A stretch of 64,000 bases of DNA from Leucogyrophana mollusca (taxonomy: Eukaryota; Basidiomycota; Agaricomycetes; Boletales), in assembly GCA_021014945.1 (NCBI GenBank), contig MU266359.1, positions 62,001 through 126,000 on the forward strand, written 5' to 3'. The number at the start of each line of letters is the position of its first letter. Position 1 is the stretch's first letter. Of the stretch, positions 22,375-34,904 are shown piece after piece. Position numbers and translations under genes: made by a program. Below the pieces are notes generated by a model, which worked only from the letters and a program-made list of their open reading frames with translations, was not told the origin of the DNA and ran no database searches.

Positions 22375-25354
22375 CTATAGATATTCACCTACCAGGTAGT
22401 TGTACGACTTGCGGTCCTCACAGCGTTCCAAGTATTCTCGCTATTTAAACAATGGTCAATATTCTGAGACGTCACAAGGAGCCGATTAACGGACGTCTAT
22501 GAGGCCTTCGATTCGTTTCTTGATACTCTGGGGATTGGGTTGAAACCTTGTCGCAAGTTGCCGAGTCACCTCATTTACGAGGTCGTTGTGGGTCATATTC
22601 TTCCGGTCTTTCATTATGCGTACAATGCATGCCTATTAGAGCGCATGGCATAAGCAAGGGGGGTAGAAACGCCACACTGGAGCGTACCTCTGTTTGGTGG
22701 TGCCGTTCCTCCTCGATACGGTCACGTGTCTCCTTCCGCTCTTCTGAGGTCTCCACTTTTGCCGATACAGTACTTATCTTGATCTTTTGCATCGGGCAAG
22801 TGAAGTCGCTGTTGAATGAGAACGAGTCAGATGGATTGACATCTCTTCCTGGAGGGTGTTTCTTTAGTATCTTGTATTTGGCGCACGCGAGAGACTGTAA
22901 ATGGCGCTGAAGGTCGACGTCAGGCATGGCCGTAGCCGTCTTGAGTTCCTAGAATGATCTGAAGGTGAGAACCAGAGCATAGGAAGGCCATTAACACTTG
23001 CCTCGTATGTCAAGAATTCGTCGTCGGGCAAATCCTCAAATAGAAGTAAAATGACCAAGGCGAAGGTTGAGACATTTAGGTCATTTTTTTTGGCTTTGAA
23101 TTGAACACGAACGTCCGCGTTCCCAAGGGAAAGTTGCCATGTTAAGCGTCGACCTGAATGACGGTTGAGATAAAACTGCTCGAACGACTTGCACGACCGA
23201 ATCAAGCTCTCGGGCAAGGTACACGATGCATTTGAATGCGACATTGGCCAAAACGTAGAAGTCATCACAGTAACTGAGATTTCGATGTCGGGCGCCTAAA
23301 TGTTGATGGTTAAAACCTCATAGGGAAAGCACAAGCGGGTCGACACACGGAAGTATTTTCAAGGTGTTTGCGGTAAGCTTGCATAGCGTCGGTTGAAAGT
23401 TTCATGTCATGGAACATGCCCTCCAGTTTCTGTGTGAACTGGAAGCCGCATTCTACCTTCAGTTTTGCAAGCATGCCGCGTTCCGCGTCATCTGATACCG
23501 ATCTGCCGAGAAGGAGACGTTTCGCGAGGTGATTCTTGTAATACCGTTCGAACGCATCCTTCTCGGCAACGAATCGGAATACGGTGATGGTCTTGTCTAG
23601 AACATTGTCGACTTCGATATCTGTTTTCTGCAGAACGATTAAGTGAGCATACTAGCACCATGGGGGAGGCGTCGTACTCCTTTGAGACCTTTCTTGAGAT
23701 TTTCGTCGATAAAGAGAGAGATATATTCAGGGGCCTTGTCATTGAGGTTGATAAAATCCTCGAAGGCCTGGCGATAAGATAGTTTAAGATGCTTGCGTTG
23801 TCGGAGACTCATCACCGGTCGCCCACCTCGTTCAATGAAGTCTCTACATCCCGATTGCTATCGAATGCCCGCTTCCAGACCTGATCAAATTTATCTTTCA
23901 GATCAAGGACGTCTTGGACCCATTTGAGGGCGAGGGACAGTGTCTGGGTTCCTGGACCAATAGCACGTGTTTTCCCTTTGCCCTTGGGTTTCGAGGAGCT
24001 ATCAACGACATCGGGGTCGTCATCGGGATCGACTTGGGTGGTTTCAGAGTTCGTAGAAGCTTGATTGACGTCTTTCCCTCTTCGTAAGATCGACTCTTTC
24101 AGAGACTTCTTCAGAGTCGGGATGCCGGCCGGGACCATCATAAACAGTCGATAAAGACGATTTAAGTCTTCGACTTTGTCGAGATCGATCATGATATCTA
24201 ATCCCGAGTTTGGCATGTTGATGACACTTGACAAATGTGGGGTCAGGAGATGGTTTTCAAGTATCTTGCGTAACGGAGATGCCGTCTGTGAAGAGAGATA
24301 ATGATGCGCACGTTCTTGCTCTGAGTTAATACGAGCTTCGACCTGCGTGGTATCAAAGGTCTGGTTCGCGTCTAAATGGAATAGAACGACTTGCCCTTCG
24401 CAAATACTCGGTCGCATCACATGACTCTAACAGTCGTTTCCCTTCGCCAACGTAAAAGGTTTCGCTAGCTTGTAGGACGGCCGGCTCCAGATCCCGCTTG
24501 TACACTGTTTTACCTTCGCGGTCAACGCGTAATTGCAAGAAGACGTCGACGCATTCCTTCACCGCAGAACGGTTAATCACATATCCGTCACGTTCGATCT
24601 GAAGGAGACTGAGGATGGCGGAAACGACGTGGTCTCGTATTGGTGCGCGGATGATGTGTTCGAGGAAGATTTCCAAGCCTGCGTCCCATATTTCGGGAAC
24701 CTGGTTTGCCTTCGTATAAACGCGATCCTATTGCATACGATTATTAAAAGGGGTACGTGACATATTAGAAACAAACCCGCCATGTACTTGAGAATGTCGC
24801 GTAATTTTGACATGTTCCCTGTGTGATCATCCCATACACGTCGCAGAGCCTTTAGAAGCAGTTCACCCGCTTGACTTTGTTGCGTAGGGTCGTCGTCTCC
24901 ACCACTAGGGAAAGTAGGGGTGATGTCGTTCTTGGCCAGCCGGTCAACATTGTCTGCGACAAGCTTACAAACACCGTGGTACAATACGCCACCCTGTTTG
25001 TATAGAACCATATTGTATGCGAAGCGATGGTTCTCCTCGAACGATAAGCTAGAGGCGTTGTGATTGTGGATTTCCCGAATGTTCGCCTGTAGTTTTGACC
25101 ATGTCTCGTCCATAGACACGTCGGATACATGCTGTAGGCTCGTATAAGCGTTGGATTACTTGGTCCACTTCTACCTTCCTACCTTGCGGGGCGGTTTCTG
25201 CCCGTGACGATCGAAATACACAAGAAGTCAGCAGAGAACATTTGTGAGGGCGGAAAGCTATTTACGATCTTTGTCTTCGCTTGGCGTCGTGCTACTAACA
25301 GTCTGGCGTTTAGGGAAGAAACTAAGGTGAGTATCAGTACGCACCAGTCGCCAT
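22375..25354 (-). CDS. CUL3: Cullin-3, scaffold of BTB-type ubiquitin ligases
   Basis: Scaffold of CRL3 E3 ligases: the N-terminus binds BTB adaptors and the C-terminus binds Rbx1. The start appears to be ATG 25352-25354 followed by three very small exons (10, 29 and 15 nt), together giving [19 protein letters not shown]. Cullin repeats follow: [40 protein letters not shown] and [20 protein letters not shown]. The cullin homology region lies at about 22900-23800. The C-terminal winged helix contains [20 protein letters not shown], with the likely neddylated Lys in VRIMK. It finishes [12 protein letters not shown], an intron, [16 protein letters not shown] and a short tail before TAG 22375-22377. 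BTB partner genes are not in this window. Confidence 0.93.
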
Positions 25355-25691
25355 CTCGCAGAGGTTCCGGCGTCCGTTATGATGCGGTGCCGCCGATGGT
25401 GGTACATAAAGCAGTGATACCGTTCTCAGTGGCGCTGTTTGGCGCTGTTAGGATCCAAAGGCTTTAATAATCATCTTGAGTTACTAAATAAGGTGCATCC
25501 TGTAGAGTAAGGGTAATTCGAACCGTTGAATTTGGGACATTGTCCATCTACCCTAAACGATGTCAAAGATTACGGAATATGTGCGGGGCGTGACCATCAC
25601 TGACGTGCGATACATAGTTGCTAAGCAATAACGATGAATATGTGATGCTTCAAGGCTAAACTCTCCAAGATGTAAATGCAGCTACGTGATG

Positions 25692-28600
25692 CTATGAGGC
25701 GACTTGAGATCGAGATGCGCGCACAAACTCGGTGAAGTATTTTCGGAATGCTTTGTTGTCTAGTTCTCGTAGCTTCGTGGTGAAATCCGTCGCCGTTTCT
25801 TGAGGCCAATTTTGGGAGGGGAGAAAGACGGAAACGAAGAAATTGTAGCACTCTTGACCTCTAGTTTTGCAGATGGTTTGTAGGAAGTTAGAAATCTCAA
25901 TGAGGACCTGTACGGAATAAGCTGTCACCCAAGGCAGGAAATAAAATCGAAACTCGCCATCATCACTTGTCCGTCTTTGGTATTGAGCTGGGGGGAAGAC
26001 AGGACGGCAAACGCAACTGGTACAAGGCGATCGTACACGAATCGCTCAAATCCGGGCAACCCTTGAGGTTGGTGTCTGTCAGAAGCAAGCGCCTCCTGTT
26101 CAGGCTGACACCACACTTGAACGCAACGACCAAAGAACGCGAATGCTGCTTTCTGGCTGGTTGGGTCAGCTACGTTCTCCGCAAGTCGTTGCATATTTTC
26201 CAATAATGGTTCGAACGTTGCTTTGTTACCTTGAATAGACGGTATACATTAAACACGGCGAGAAATATTGATGGCGATAATTGCTCACGTTCAGAGATGA
26301 ATATGGCATGCAGGTCCGACGACATGATGCTTGTGAGAAGCCCGAGGTAAGCACGCTTAGTGTCTGCGTGTGCCATAGAGTCATCTGTACCAGAGACAGG
26401 TTGTGACAGTAATTGGGTAATGTGTGCGCTCAAAGGACCGATCAACTCGTCTAAAACATCAAAAAGTTCCTTCTGCAAAAGAAAACAGCTCAAAAACGGG
26501 GTCACATAATCCAGATTGACCTACATACCTGTAACTTATGGATCAGCAGGCCAATAAAGTTCATGAAGTCGACAAGTTCGGATGGCTCGAAGTGAGCAAG
26601 AAGGTTTGCCATCAGTGGAGGGATGAGGTGCGTGACGTTAGATCCAGTTGTAGCGATGATACGCGCAAAAGCGTATCGTGTCTGTGACGAGTGTGAGCAG
26701 GCGTGTAAGTGATATCCAGGATGCCATGACACACCGCATCGCGAACTGCTTTGAATATATTCATGGCCTCGAGGGATAGCAGGATCGCCTGAGCGACTTG
26801 TCGGAAAACGTCCAAAGGTGGGGCCACGTATCCCTCAGGCATGACCGACGGAAAGTCCGGGAACCCTTTTGCGGTATTCCCAAGGGCCATGAGGATGTGG
26901 TGAACCCTTAGAATGGGCATCACGTCTTTTCCTCCCTTGGCCAATTGCAGGTTCGCGGATAGGTCGTCCAGTAACGGTGTCACAACTGAAAGCAGCGTGG
27001 ATGCCTGTTGCTCTGGTGTTTTCGATAAGAGGGAGATAAGGGTCCCCACCGTCTCGAAAAGATACAGCTGTGAGTCGAACAACCCTGGGTTTTTTATTGC
27101 TTCTGTGAGAATATCGTCTTCTGGGTTATCAAGCGTTGGCAGGTCGATCTGAATGGCTAGAAGATCCCGAATGCCTTCGATGAGATTGACAGAAAGCTCC
27201 TGCGATATGTCATTCCGCCCTTCTCGGATGAATCGGTGAAATAGATAGTAAGTCCGCGATCGAACAGCCGTATCCGCACTGTGCAGTCCTCTTGCGCGAG
27301 ATTAAACTCCTGAGCTGCGGAACGATTTGGCGTCGGACTCACCGAGAATCGATCATAGCTTTCAGAACGGGCATCATACACTCCTTGCGTATCTTGAAGA
27401 AGTCACCATAACGGGCCACAGTTTCGAAGAATTGCATCACCACCAAAGGGTGTGGATATGCCGAGATCTCAGATTGCACAAGAGCAAGGAGCATTTCGCC
27501 ATGGCTGGTCAGCGGATACTCGGAGTAATCCACTTCCTTTCGTTTCTCTTTCGGGAGAGCGGGAGCGAGGCAAAACGCTGCACGACCTTTGCCTCCACCT
27601 AACAACCGTGAGCACCAATATGTCTCGCACGGGTCGGGCAATACGTACTTTTGTTTATTTCGCCAAAAATGAAAACCAAGTAGACTGCAAGTTCTGCGTC
27701 GAACCATTCCAGGGAAACACCATTGCGGTACGCTGAAAGTGTGTTCAAAGCCAGAGTTTGGACCGCTTGCGTGACGAGATCATGATCTATAGCAAGCACG
27801 GAGTCCATGAATAATCGTAATTCCTGGATGTGGATATGAGTATCACAGCCAAACTTCGAAGGATGGACACGATTACTTTGCGCAAGCCATCGAAGGCCGC
27901 CATATCCTCTTCGTCCATATCGCTCGGATCTTCTTCGTCGTCCCACTTCATCTTCTGCAAGATGACTTGCAATAGTGCCCTGAGGAAAGATCGTCTTGAG
28001 TCATTAAGCGGGTCCGTTGATACTTTTCGACTCCGTTTGAACTACGTACATCGGAATGATGAGCTGTCGTCAATAATGAAGAGATTTACGGTATGCCTTA
28101 CGTTCGCTAGTATAGTTTGCAGCAGTGGGAAGATTGTCGAGCAAGTATCGTCATATTCATCGGCCATGAACCGGAGTGTGACAGGAAATATTTGTTCGAG
28201 GAGTTTGGACGCTTCCGAGGATATTGCTTGCTTTGGACATTCCTAGACGAAAACATTGAGATTCCATAAGCCGAGCAACAATACGTCCACACTCGCCTCT
28301 GCCAGTTTGGCAACTTCCAGGCCCAATATATTTAGCAGCTTACCAAGTGCTTCTCTGTAAGATTCTTCTCCCTCATCCTTCATAGATCCACGTTCAACTT
28401 GCTCAGCGCGAGTTTTGGCCTCCAACGCGTCAATGACTTGTCCGAGAGATAGGACCTTGATCAGCTGAAGTTTGTCTTCAGGCTCCTTTAAGCCTTTAGA
28501 CACGATACGAAGCAGAGCTCCGGAAGTAGCTAAGCGTATCGCCAGCGACGGGTCGGACAGAAGCGAAAATAACAGCGGAACGGTGGTTGGAGTCACGGTC

Positions 28601-29666
28601 AGATTGATGTCGATCCATCCTTGGGAAACATGGCATCAGCACGCGCCTCCGATCCCCGGGAAAGAGACACACCGACATACGACCCAAAGGTCCGCACCCC
28701 ATAATCGGCCAGCTCCACAGCAGCCGCCAACTCTTGTGAGGGCTCATTAGATCCCCTGAGGGCTGCAATTCTCTCCACGCTGTCGGCGATGATCGTTAGA
28801 ACTGCCTCGTTGATCAGTGGAGCATCCCGTTCTCGCACGGCATCCCTGACGCGTGCATCGCGTGCGTGTCTGGCAGGGATAAACGGCCTTGCAGATTTGA
28901 GGGTTTGGTCCGCGACTTCCCCTGATATCTCCATTATGAGGTGGAAAAGGAAGAGAGAGACATGGTGGTTGTATGCGGGCTGTGATGACGACTCGCCGAG
29001 GCGGATGAGGGAGAACAAGTCGGTGAAAAACGTTGGCCACTGTTCGGCGTAGGTACAGAGAAAAAACATTGACAATGTGTGCGAGAACTTATTGCGAAGA
29101 ACTGTAAAACAATATGAGCCACGAAAAGAGCAAACGGTGTTGTAGATCATACAAGGTGCATCAGATTCAGCGGAGCCATAAACATACTCTGATTGCAGAT
29201 ACGATAGAATGGACTGTCGCAGTGCATGGAAGGACTCTTCGTCTAGTGGTTCAAATCTAGATCGTCTGTCAGACACCTATTCTCCGATAGTAACTTCCCA
29301 AAGCGAAGGCCAGATCATATTCCCGGAGTCTTTGGGCTATAGCCTGTCACCGTGATGGACCGCCCGATGGCAAACCACACATCCCCAACGGTGACACTTA
29401 AGGCAAGGGAAGCAAGCGATGGATGGTACTCACCTGTTGCCAAAATACTCCTCTAAGATCCGCAGGGCATAGAATCTCGCCTGAGACGGATACTTTCTTC
29501 CTTCCGGGCCCATATCCACAAACACTGTCAGGGCAAGCCGCCAAGTCTCGTCTGCATTCTCTTGAAGCGCCGATAGATATTCCAATGCTTGTTGAAGCAA
29601 AGGGCCGGGCGATGGATGCGATGCAATGAGGACCGCCTGGACGAACTGCTGGATTTCCTGATCCAT
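25692..29666 (-). CDS. LOS1: Exportin-T, nuclear tRNA exporter (Los1/XPOT)
   Basis: RanGTP-dependent karyopherin that carries mature tRNA out of the nucleus. The start at 29664-29666 gives MDQEIQQFVQAVLIASHPSP. The first exons hold the importin-beta-like N-terminus (ALEYLSALQENADETWRLAL, ARFYALRILEEYFGNR) and the Exportin-1-like repeat (TYAEQWPTFFTDLFSLIRLG, about 28950-29050). HEAT-type helices continue through about 26000-28600, including LADYGVRTFGSYVGWIDINL. The C-terminus reads LDNKAFRKYFTEFVRASRSQ and stops at TAG 25692-25694, closely resembling other Xpo-T ends. The coding span of nearly 4 kb with many small introns fits a product of about 1,050 residues. It lies 337 bp upstream of CUL3 on the same strand. 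Confidence 0.92.
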
Positions 29667-30661
29667 GGCAGAAGAACTCAGGAAATGCCCCAGACGCGTC
29701 CGTAACCCCGGGGAGACCGTCTAGAAGATACACCAGAGTCGTGTAGACAAATTAAAACTGGACGCCAAGTGGGCCGTTTCGTGAATGTGAGCGCTTATGC
29801 TGGCTTTGTGCCGAGGTTGTGAATTTTGCTGTGAGATGGCAGATCACGATTGCACTCGGTGTGGTTCACAATCACGGGGCTCGAATATTAGCAATACAGT
29901 TACAATACAGGCTACATTTTGACTTTCTACCTCCAACAGCTTGAAGAATGCTACAAACATCATTAATGCATCATTGCTCATCGTTGTTGGTCCAGCTCCA
30001 CCACTGTACTGATTGGCAACGTGGGTGGATGCACGCCGTGCATCCCTTCGGGTGGTGACTGGTGACGTTCGCCGCTCGCGTCAGTTTGCAGCTTGCCAGT
30101 TATCTTTCTGATGACTTGAATACTCATACTGACTTGGACATTATGGGGGTTTCGACGATCTCGTTTTTTCCGCCCAGGTGTGACCCTCGCGCTCAACGCC
30201 CGATCACAACCGCTAGTGGTGGCTTTAATTTTGCTGTTGATCATAAAGGCACCGTTGTGTCTGCTGCTAGACGTTCCGACTTGGATCGACTTGCAGAGCT
30301 CAATCGGGTGGCCTTTTGCAGCCTGGTGGCACTGGCCACGCACGTAGTATATCATCTCACCGATGCGAGCGGTTTGTAGAGCATGACCAGTTTGGTGAGT
30401 CGGACGAGATCCCTCGTCAGTTTCCAATCGGCTCAGTGTGAAGCCCAGCTCCTTCTGCTCGGCACATGCCTGTGCAATTATGCTATGAGTATAGCCAGGG
30501 TCAGAATGCTGGGTCACACGAGTACTTAGAACGCGCATTTCGAAAGCTGGGGCTGGGGCTCAATATCTCAAGGATCTTGTCGTGTGCAAGTTTACAGTTA
30601 CACATACACAAATAAAACATTCCAAAATCCTACATCCCGCAGGTCATCGATTCTCGTGCGA
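29667..30661. other. Intergenic with an unsupported open frame
   Basis: A minus-strand frame of 186 codons (29978-30538) is the longest here, but it has no motif, a random-looking composition and an overlapping open frame on the other strand. I leave it unannotated. Confidence 0.4.
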
Positions 30662-31207
30662 CTAGCTGACCGGGCAAATCTGTACCGATACTATCCCCCT
30701 ATTTTTGTGATGCACTGATGAGTCTATCCACTGGGTCGATGTCGCATGGCCTAAATACATCTCAGTGAGCACGGCATTGGTAATAGGCACATCAGGAAGT
30801 TACGAACCAACGGCGTGACCCTCACAGTCTAAAGCGGCATTATCGATAAAGGTATAAACAGGAGCAACGACAGACTCACTTTCTTTGGTGAATAGTTTAA
30901 ATGACGATTTGCCATGCTGGGTCTTCCAAACGAAAGACGCGACACGACCTCGTACTTTATCGCCATTAGCGCCTGTACCGTCCCCGATATAATGGCACGA
31001 GCCCGTTTGACCACAAGTTTGCCCCGTCGTCATCGTGGTGAGATCCAACTCGTAGCGATGACCACCGCAGTTTTCTTCTGTGTAGGCAACGAACTTGGTC
31101 TCCCAAGGCGAACCATGGAATGATGGAGCCTTGCATCCATGCCCAACACCAAGGGCGAGCGTGAAGAACAATGTGATGGCCCAGAAAGATCCCAGTGAGA
31201 GTATCAT
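30662..31207 (-). CDS. Small secreted protein A, beta/gamma-crystallin-like pattern
   Basis: Function unknown. The start at 31205-31207 opens a signal peptide (MILSLGSFWAITLFFTLALG). The mature part contains FVAYTEENCGGHRYELD, GSCHYIGDGTG and VRGRVASFVWKTQ. My model has three exons: 31207-30880, a 21-nt exon 30828-30808, and 30750-30662. The first intron (gtgagt..ctttag, 51 nt) joins LFTKE to NCEGHAVG. The second is 57 nt (gttcgt..tttag, branch CTCAC) and phase 1, like the intron of the paralogue at 32500. The total is 438 nt, 145 residues. Without the second intron the protein would stop earlier, at 30800. Fold resemblance to crystallin-type or killer-protein-type beta sandwiches is inference only. 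It is divergent to secreted protein B. Confidence 0.7.
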
Positions 31208-32499
31208 GGTCTATGGATCCCGTAGGCATTTGAGTATCTGCGACTTCGGAATGAAAAACCCTGAGCTTACCGCGGAAAAAGGGCCGAGTGGGTTTGCTCG
31301 AGTGGAACAGGACGTGCCGGCTTTATAGTTGGCGGCCAGGGGTAAGCTGCCAATTTTTGATGTGACTGCCAGGCTGTGCCCTCCCCAATTATCCACCATG
31401 AACCGATCCACTCAAGTCACCGAGGAAATATGATGTACTGCTAATGCAGGTCTGGCTTTGCGAGGGCACAGCCAAGCCGCATCTACAAAAAACGTTCGCG
31501 GGAGATGGTTGTTTCCCGCCTGGTCCAAGTGTTAGTCTATATGTTAGTCTATACCAAAAAGAGGATCGGGGCACTTTCAAGGTGAGTGGATCCATCGGAT
31601 TGGCAACACTTACACATGGCACAACTCAGGGCCCGGGCGGTGACGAAGCCGTGACCATCACTTTTCGCTGACACCCCAGCGAGGTCGGTGTTCCGTTTCG
31701 AACTCCGGCTCGCTGGCCGGGCTCCGAGCCGAGTAATTATTAGTACAAGTCTTGACTCTTCTTTAATCCGGTACCTCGCTATTATAGCACCACGACTACT
31801 GATCGAGTCCATTTCTCACTATGTCAGTATCATACACTGTCGATGATAGCAGGCATCCTGCCAGAATCATGTGTGCAGCCAAGTATGCCAAGCCCTCATC
31901 TAATCCTTTGCATTATTAGTTGAAGCACACTCTTCATATTCACTTGCTATAAAGCAGTTTGCTCCGAAGCTTGACTTGGACAACCGAGGACGACCTCTAG
32001 TCAGGAATATCTTGCGTTCGAACGAGCAATCTGATTACGCAGGCTCGGCAGCTAACATGTTGTCCATGCGAATCCCCAACTAATCCCCGTCACATTATCA
32101 ATTAACGTGTGTCTACTTCTCCCCGACGACGAGTGACAGTCTTTGACAGCAGTGTGCCCAGCCACGATCATCACAAAACAAATGTCGGTGGTATTGTGGA
32201 GTCGGTCCGACAGGATCATTGAGTAGGCTAGTGTCAAACTGTCGCATGCAGCAGGTTTCGTGAGTGCTCCGTAGCACCGCCTGATATTCTCTTGATGCGG
32301 AGAAGTAGTGGAGACGTTGGCGACCTGACTTGTTGTTCCTGGGTTTCAATGGGGCCCCACTTCTCATTCGTGCTCGAGGCTTTATAAAAGCGGGAATGCG
32401 GATTCGCCCCATCTGACACTTGCACAAGTGACCTCGACCCTGTTCGTTTTCCCTTCCACCACCACAGTTATGTCGCTAATGGTTCTTTCAGATATTCCA
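31208..32499. promoter_or_regulatory. Shared divergent promoter region of secreted proteins A and B
   Basis: A 1.3 kb region between two outward-facing small secreted genes. TATA boxes occur at 31321-31327 (minus, TATAAAG) and 32383-32390 (plus, TATAAAAG), each about 110-120 nt from its ATG. Open frames inside have no motif. Whether the two genes are co-regulated cannot be told from sequence alone. Confidence 0.45.
32383..32390 (+). promoter_or_regulatory. TATA box of secreted protein B
   Basis: TATAAAAG 110-117 nt upstream of ATG 32500. Confidence 0.5.
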
Positions 32500-32967
32500 A
32501 TGAAGCTGTCGCTTGCCACCACACTTCTCGCTGCTGCATCCATCGTCGCTTCCTCCTCCTCCGACTGCAGGTGGGAACCCGGCTCTAGGAGCCATATTGG
32601 TCCCCATTGGTGGTTGACCACTTACCCCCTGGAGAACTGCGGCACAAAGAACGGAAGCGAGAAGTTCCATGGCAAATCGGGCGGAATAGGACCATTCAAA
32701 TCCGGATGCAGCCCGATTCGCAATTCTGATGTTCGATCGTTTGTCTTTACCACTTCCGGGACTGGCCATACCGTCCGCTTTTTTGCGAATGCGGATTGCA
32801 AGGGCAAAGATGAGGGTAATTGGTTTCGAACTTATACTACTATTGTGACTGTTGCTCACTCCATACTTGTAGGCCGTTTCAAAGGAAGTGTAATGAAACA
32901 CACCGTTGAATCCAAAAGGATCAAATCATTTTCGGTCAAGTGGGGAATCTTGGAGTGGTGGCCGTAA
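32500..32967 (+). CDS. Small secreted protein B, paralogue of A
   Basis: Function unknown. ATG 32500 opens a typical signal peptide (MKLSLATTLLAAASIVASSS); an upstream in-frame ATG at 32470 is less likely. The mature protein reads WWLTTYPLENCG, SGCSPIRNSDVRSFVFTTS and VRFFANADCKGKDEG. After a 57-nt phase-1 intron (gtaatt..ttgtag) it continues with a strand ending IKSFSVKWGILEWWP. The intron is a multiple of three and has no stop, so retention would only insert 19 residues. Blocks shared with A: ENCG, a Cys-x-x-Ile, VRSFVF versus RVASFVW, and a C-x-G after an FF/LF strand. The product is 136 residues after splicing. Candidate effector or antimicrobial-type secreted protein by inference. Confidence 0.75.
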   Translation: MKLSLATTLLAAASIVASSSSDCRWEPGSRSHIGPHWWLTTYPLENCGTKNGSEKFHGKSGGIGPFKSGCSPIRNSDVRSFVFTTSGTGHTVRFFANADCKGKDEGNWFRTYTTIVTVAHSILVGRFKGSVMKHTVESKRIKSFSVKWGILEWWP

Positions 32968-33368
32968 CTATTTAAATTGCTGATTCAATCCTAGTCTCCT
33001 GTAGCATATACTTGTATGACAATCGATATATTTGTTTTCAAATTTAATGTCATTGACGAGCCGGTCAGCATGCTCGATTCACGATGTCGATGATGCCGAG
33101 ACCACTGCGAGGGCGAACGGATGCGTCTCAGACACCCACCCAGCCTTTACCCAGCGAAATGGCCCTGTCTCTCGTCGTTTTCTCTGACTATTATGTATAT
33201 TTAGACGATGGACTTGTAGTGCCCCCGTGTTTTCAACCTGGTGGAAATGGTTTCTGCCAGCGTAGCTCTGCTGTGCATCGAGTTTATAGAATATGGCGGA
33301 TGCTGCAGCCAGAACGGCTCGATTTCAGTGGCCACTACCAATACACACTGACAGGTTTGAAGTTACAG
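32968..33368. other. Intergenic between secreted protein B and the dioxygenase
   Basis: Short AT-rich 3' flank of protein B (about 32990-33060), then sequence under the dioxygenase 3' end. No separate gene is supported. Confidence 0.5.
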
Positions 33369-34904
33369 TTAATCATTGTATCCGCGTGCCCTGGACGCTC
33401 CCTTTTTGGCCTGAGGGACCTCTATCTGCTGCTGCTTCCACAGCTCGATCTGACGATCTTTCGCCACTTTGCCGGTACGACGCTCGTAATCTTCAACGGA
33501 TTCGGGTTTTTCACCAGTAGGAGTGGCTCGCAGAGCATGACGAGTTTGAGGCCAGAAGTCGAATGTCGCTGAGTGAGTGACGATCTGAGAACACAAGTCA
33601 GTATTGACCAATCAAAAACGTAGACAGCAGCTACTCTGTTGTCCCAAAATGCAATCGAATTCGGTTCCCATTTGAAGCGCACTTGGAAGTCGACATTCTC
33701 GCTGATTTGATGGAACAAAAAGTTCAGGATTGTATCGGACTCTGCTTTAGGGACGCCGATGATGCGCCGGGTGAACCCTGGATTGACGTAGACGCTCTTC
33801 CAACCTGTGACGGGATGGACACGGACGACGGGGTGCTCTGTCTCTATGGGCTCGCGACGAACATGAAGTCCAGCTCCGCGGGCTCCGTCCGCCTGTGCAA
33901 CTGCACTGTGAAGAGCGGTGAGACCTTCCAGGTAGGTCTGAAATCCTGGACTCAAGGAGGAGTACAGTGCGTAACTGAATCAAAAGTCAGTTATATGAGC
34001 GGCGGAAAGGCTCTTGACGTCTCACGTACCCGGAACTCCACAGAGTGTCTCCACCATACTCTGGCCCGGTGATGACTTTCAGAGAGGTCGTGCTCGGAGG
34101 CTGAAGCTCGTACGTCACATCACTATGCCAAAGTTCCAACTTTGAAAACGCGGAAGGGTCCGGGCGGCGCGCGAAATCATTGTATACCACTGCAGCCCCG
34201 TGTTACCTCCAATCCAATTTGCTGAAAGCAGTAAGCACTTACCATGTACCTCCTCGAGCCCGGGTTCTTTCGGAATGGGCGTAGTGGCGTGCTTGTGCAG
34301 GGGTCCAAAATGCCTCGCGATATCCAGTTGTTGGTGAATGTTCAATTCTTGATCTCTGAAGACTGAACACGCCCCTTTGTCTCAGGCCAATCCGATAGTA
34401 GTAGTGGTACTCACACACTACGCCCCTCTCTGCGACCAAGAGAGCACTGGAGGCACACCATCGTCAATCATAGAAAAAATCCACAGTTTCTCCGATAACT
34501 TACAGCTCATCTTTCTGGGGATCAGTAAGGTGCCTCAGGTCGATTCCGGTGATTTCTGTCCCGATCGTGGGTGTCAGGTGCTTCACTTTGCTAACACTGA
34601 AGAGAGCCTTCTTTTCCGGATCTGCGAACAAGCCACGGTCGGTTACCTCGATCTCAGTGAGAGGTTCCCAGTCAAGGACAGGGAAGTACGGCTGGAGCAG
34701 AAGATCAATCAACGGCAATGTGGTTATGCGCATGTCTTTCACCTTATAGGCGGCATACTTGTATCCGTCGTCGACATCATCTCCAGCGCTAGGAGAATAG
34801 AACGGGTTTATCAATTGATTCTCGCTGTTGGCTTTTGCTTTTAGGCTTCCGACATGGGCCGTAATACCATTGCCGTTGCCTTCGTTGGTTGCAACCGGTG
34901 CCAT
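33369..34904 (-). CDS. JLP1: Alpha-ketoglutarate-dependent TauD/TfdA dioxygenase (JLP1-like)
   Basis: Fe(II)/2-oxoglutarate oxygenase of the sulfonate/taurine type, which releases sulfite from alkylsulfonates so they can serve as a sulfur source. The start at 34902-34904 gives MAPVATNEGNGNGI. Conserved blocks: TPTIGTEITGIDLRHLTDPQ, VVFRDQELNIHQQLDIARHF, ARRPDPSAFSKLELWHSDVT with the metal-binding HxD (HSD), PEYGGDTLWSSGY, WKSVYVNPGFTRRI and, after the last intron, NRIVTHSATFD with the distal metal His and the RATPTGEKP arginine. The stop is at 33369. The fungal C-terminal extension is charged. Substrate could differ among family members. The upstream flank holds a possible small gene (34974-35622). 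Confidence 0.92.

Noticed and set aside
29978..30538. 186-codon minus-strand open frame
   Set aside because: No motif, no signal peptide, random composition and an overlapping 105-codon frame on the plus strand.
31531..31556. Short direct repeat (gttagtctata twice)
   Set aside because: Two copies of 11-12 nt only, with no flanking terminal repeats or coding sequence that would suggest a mobile element.
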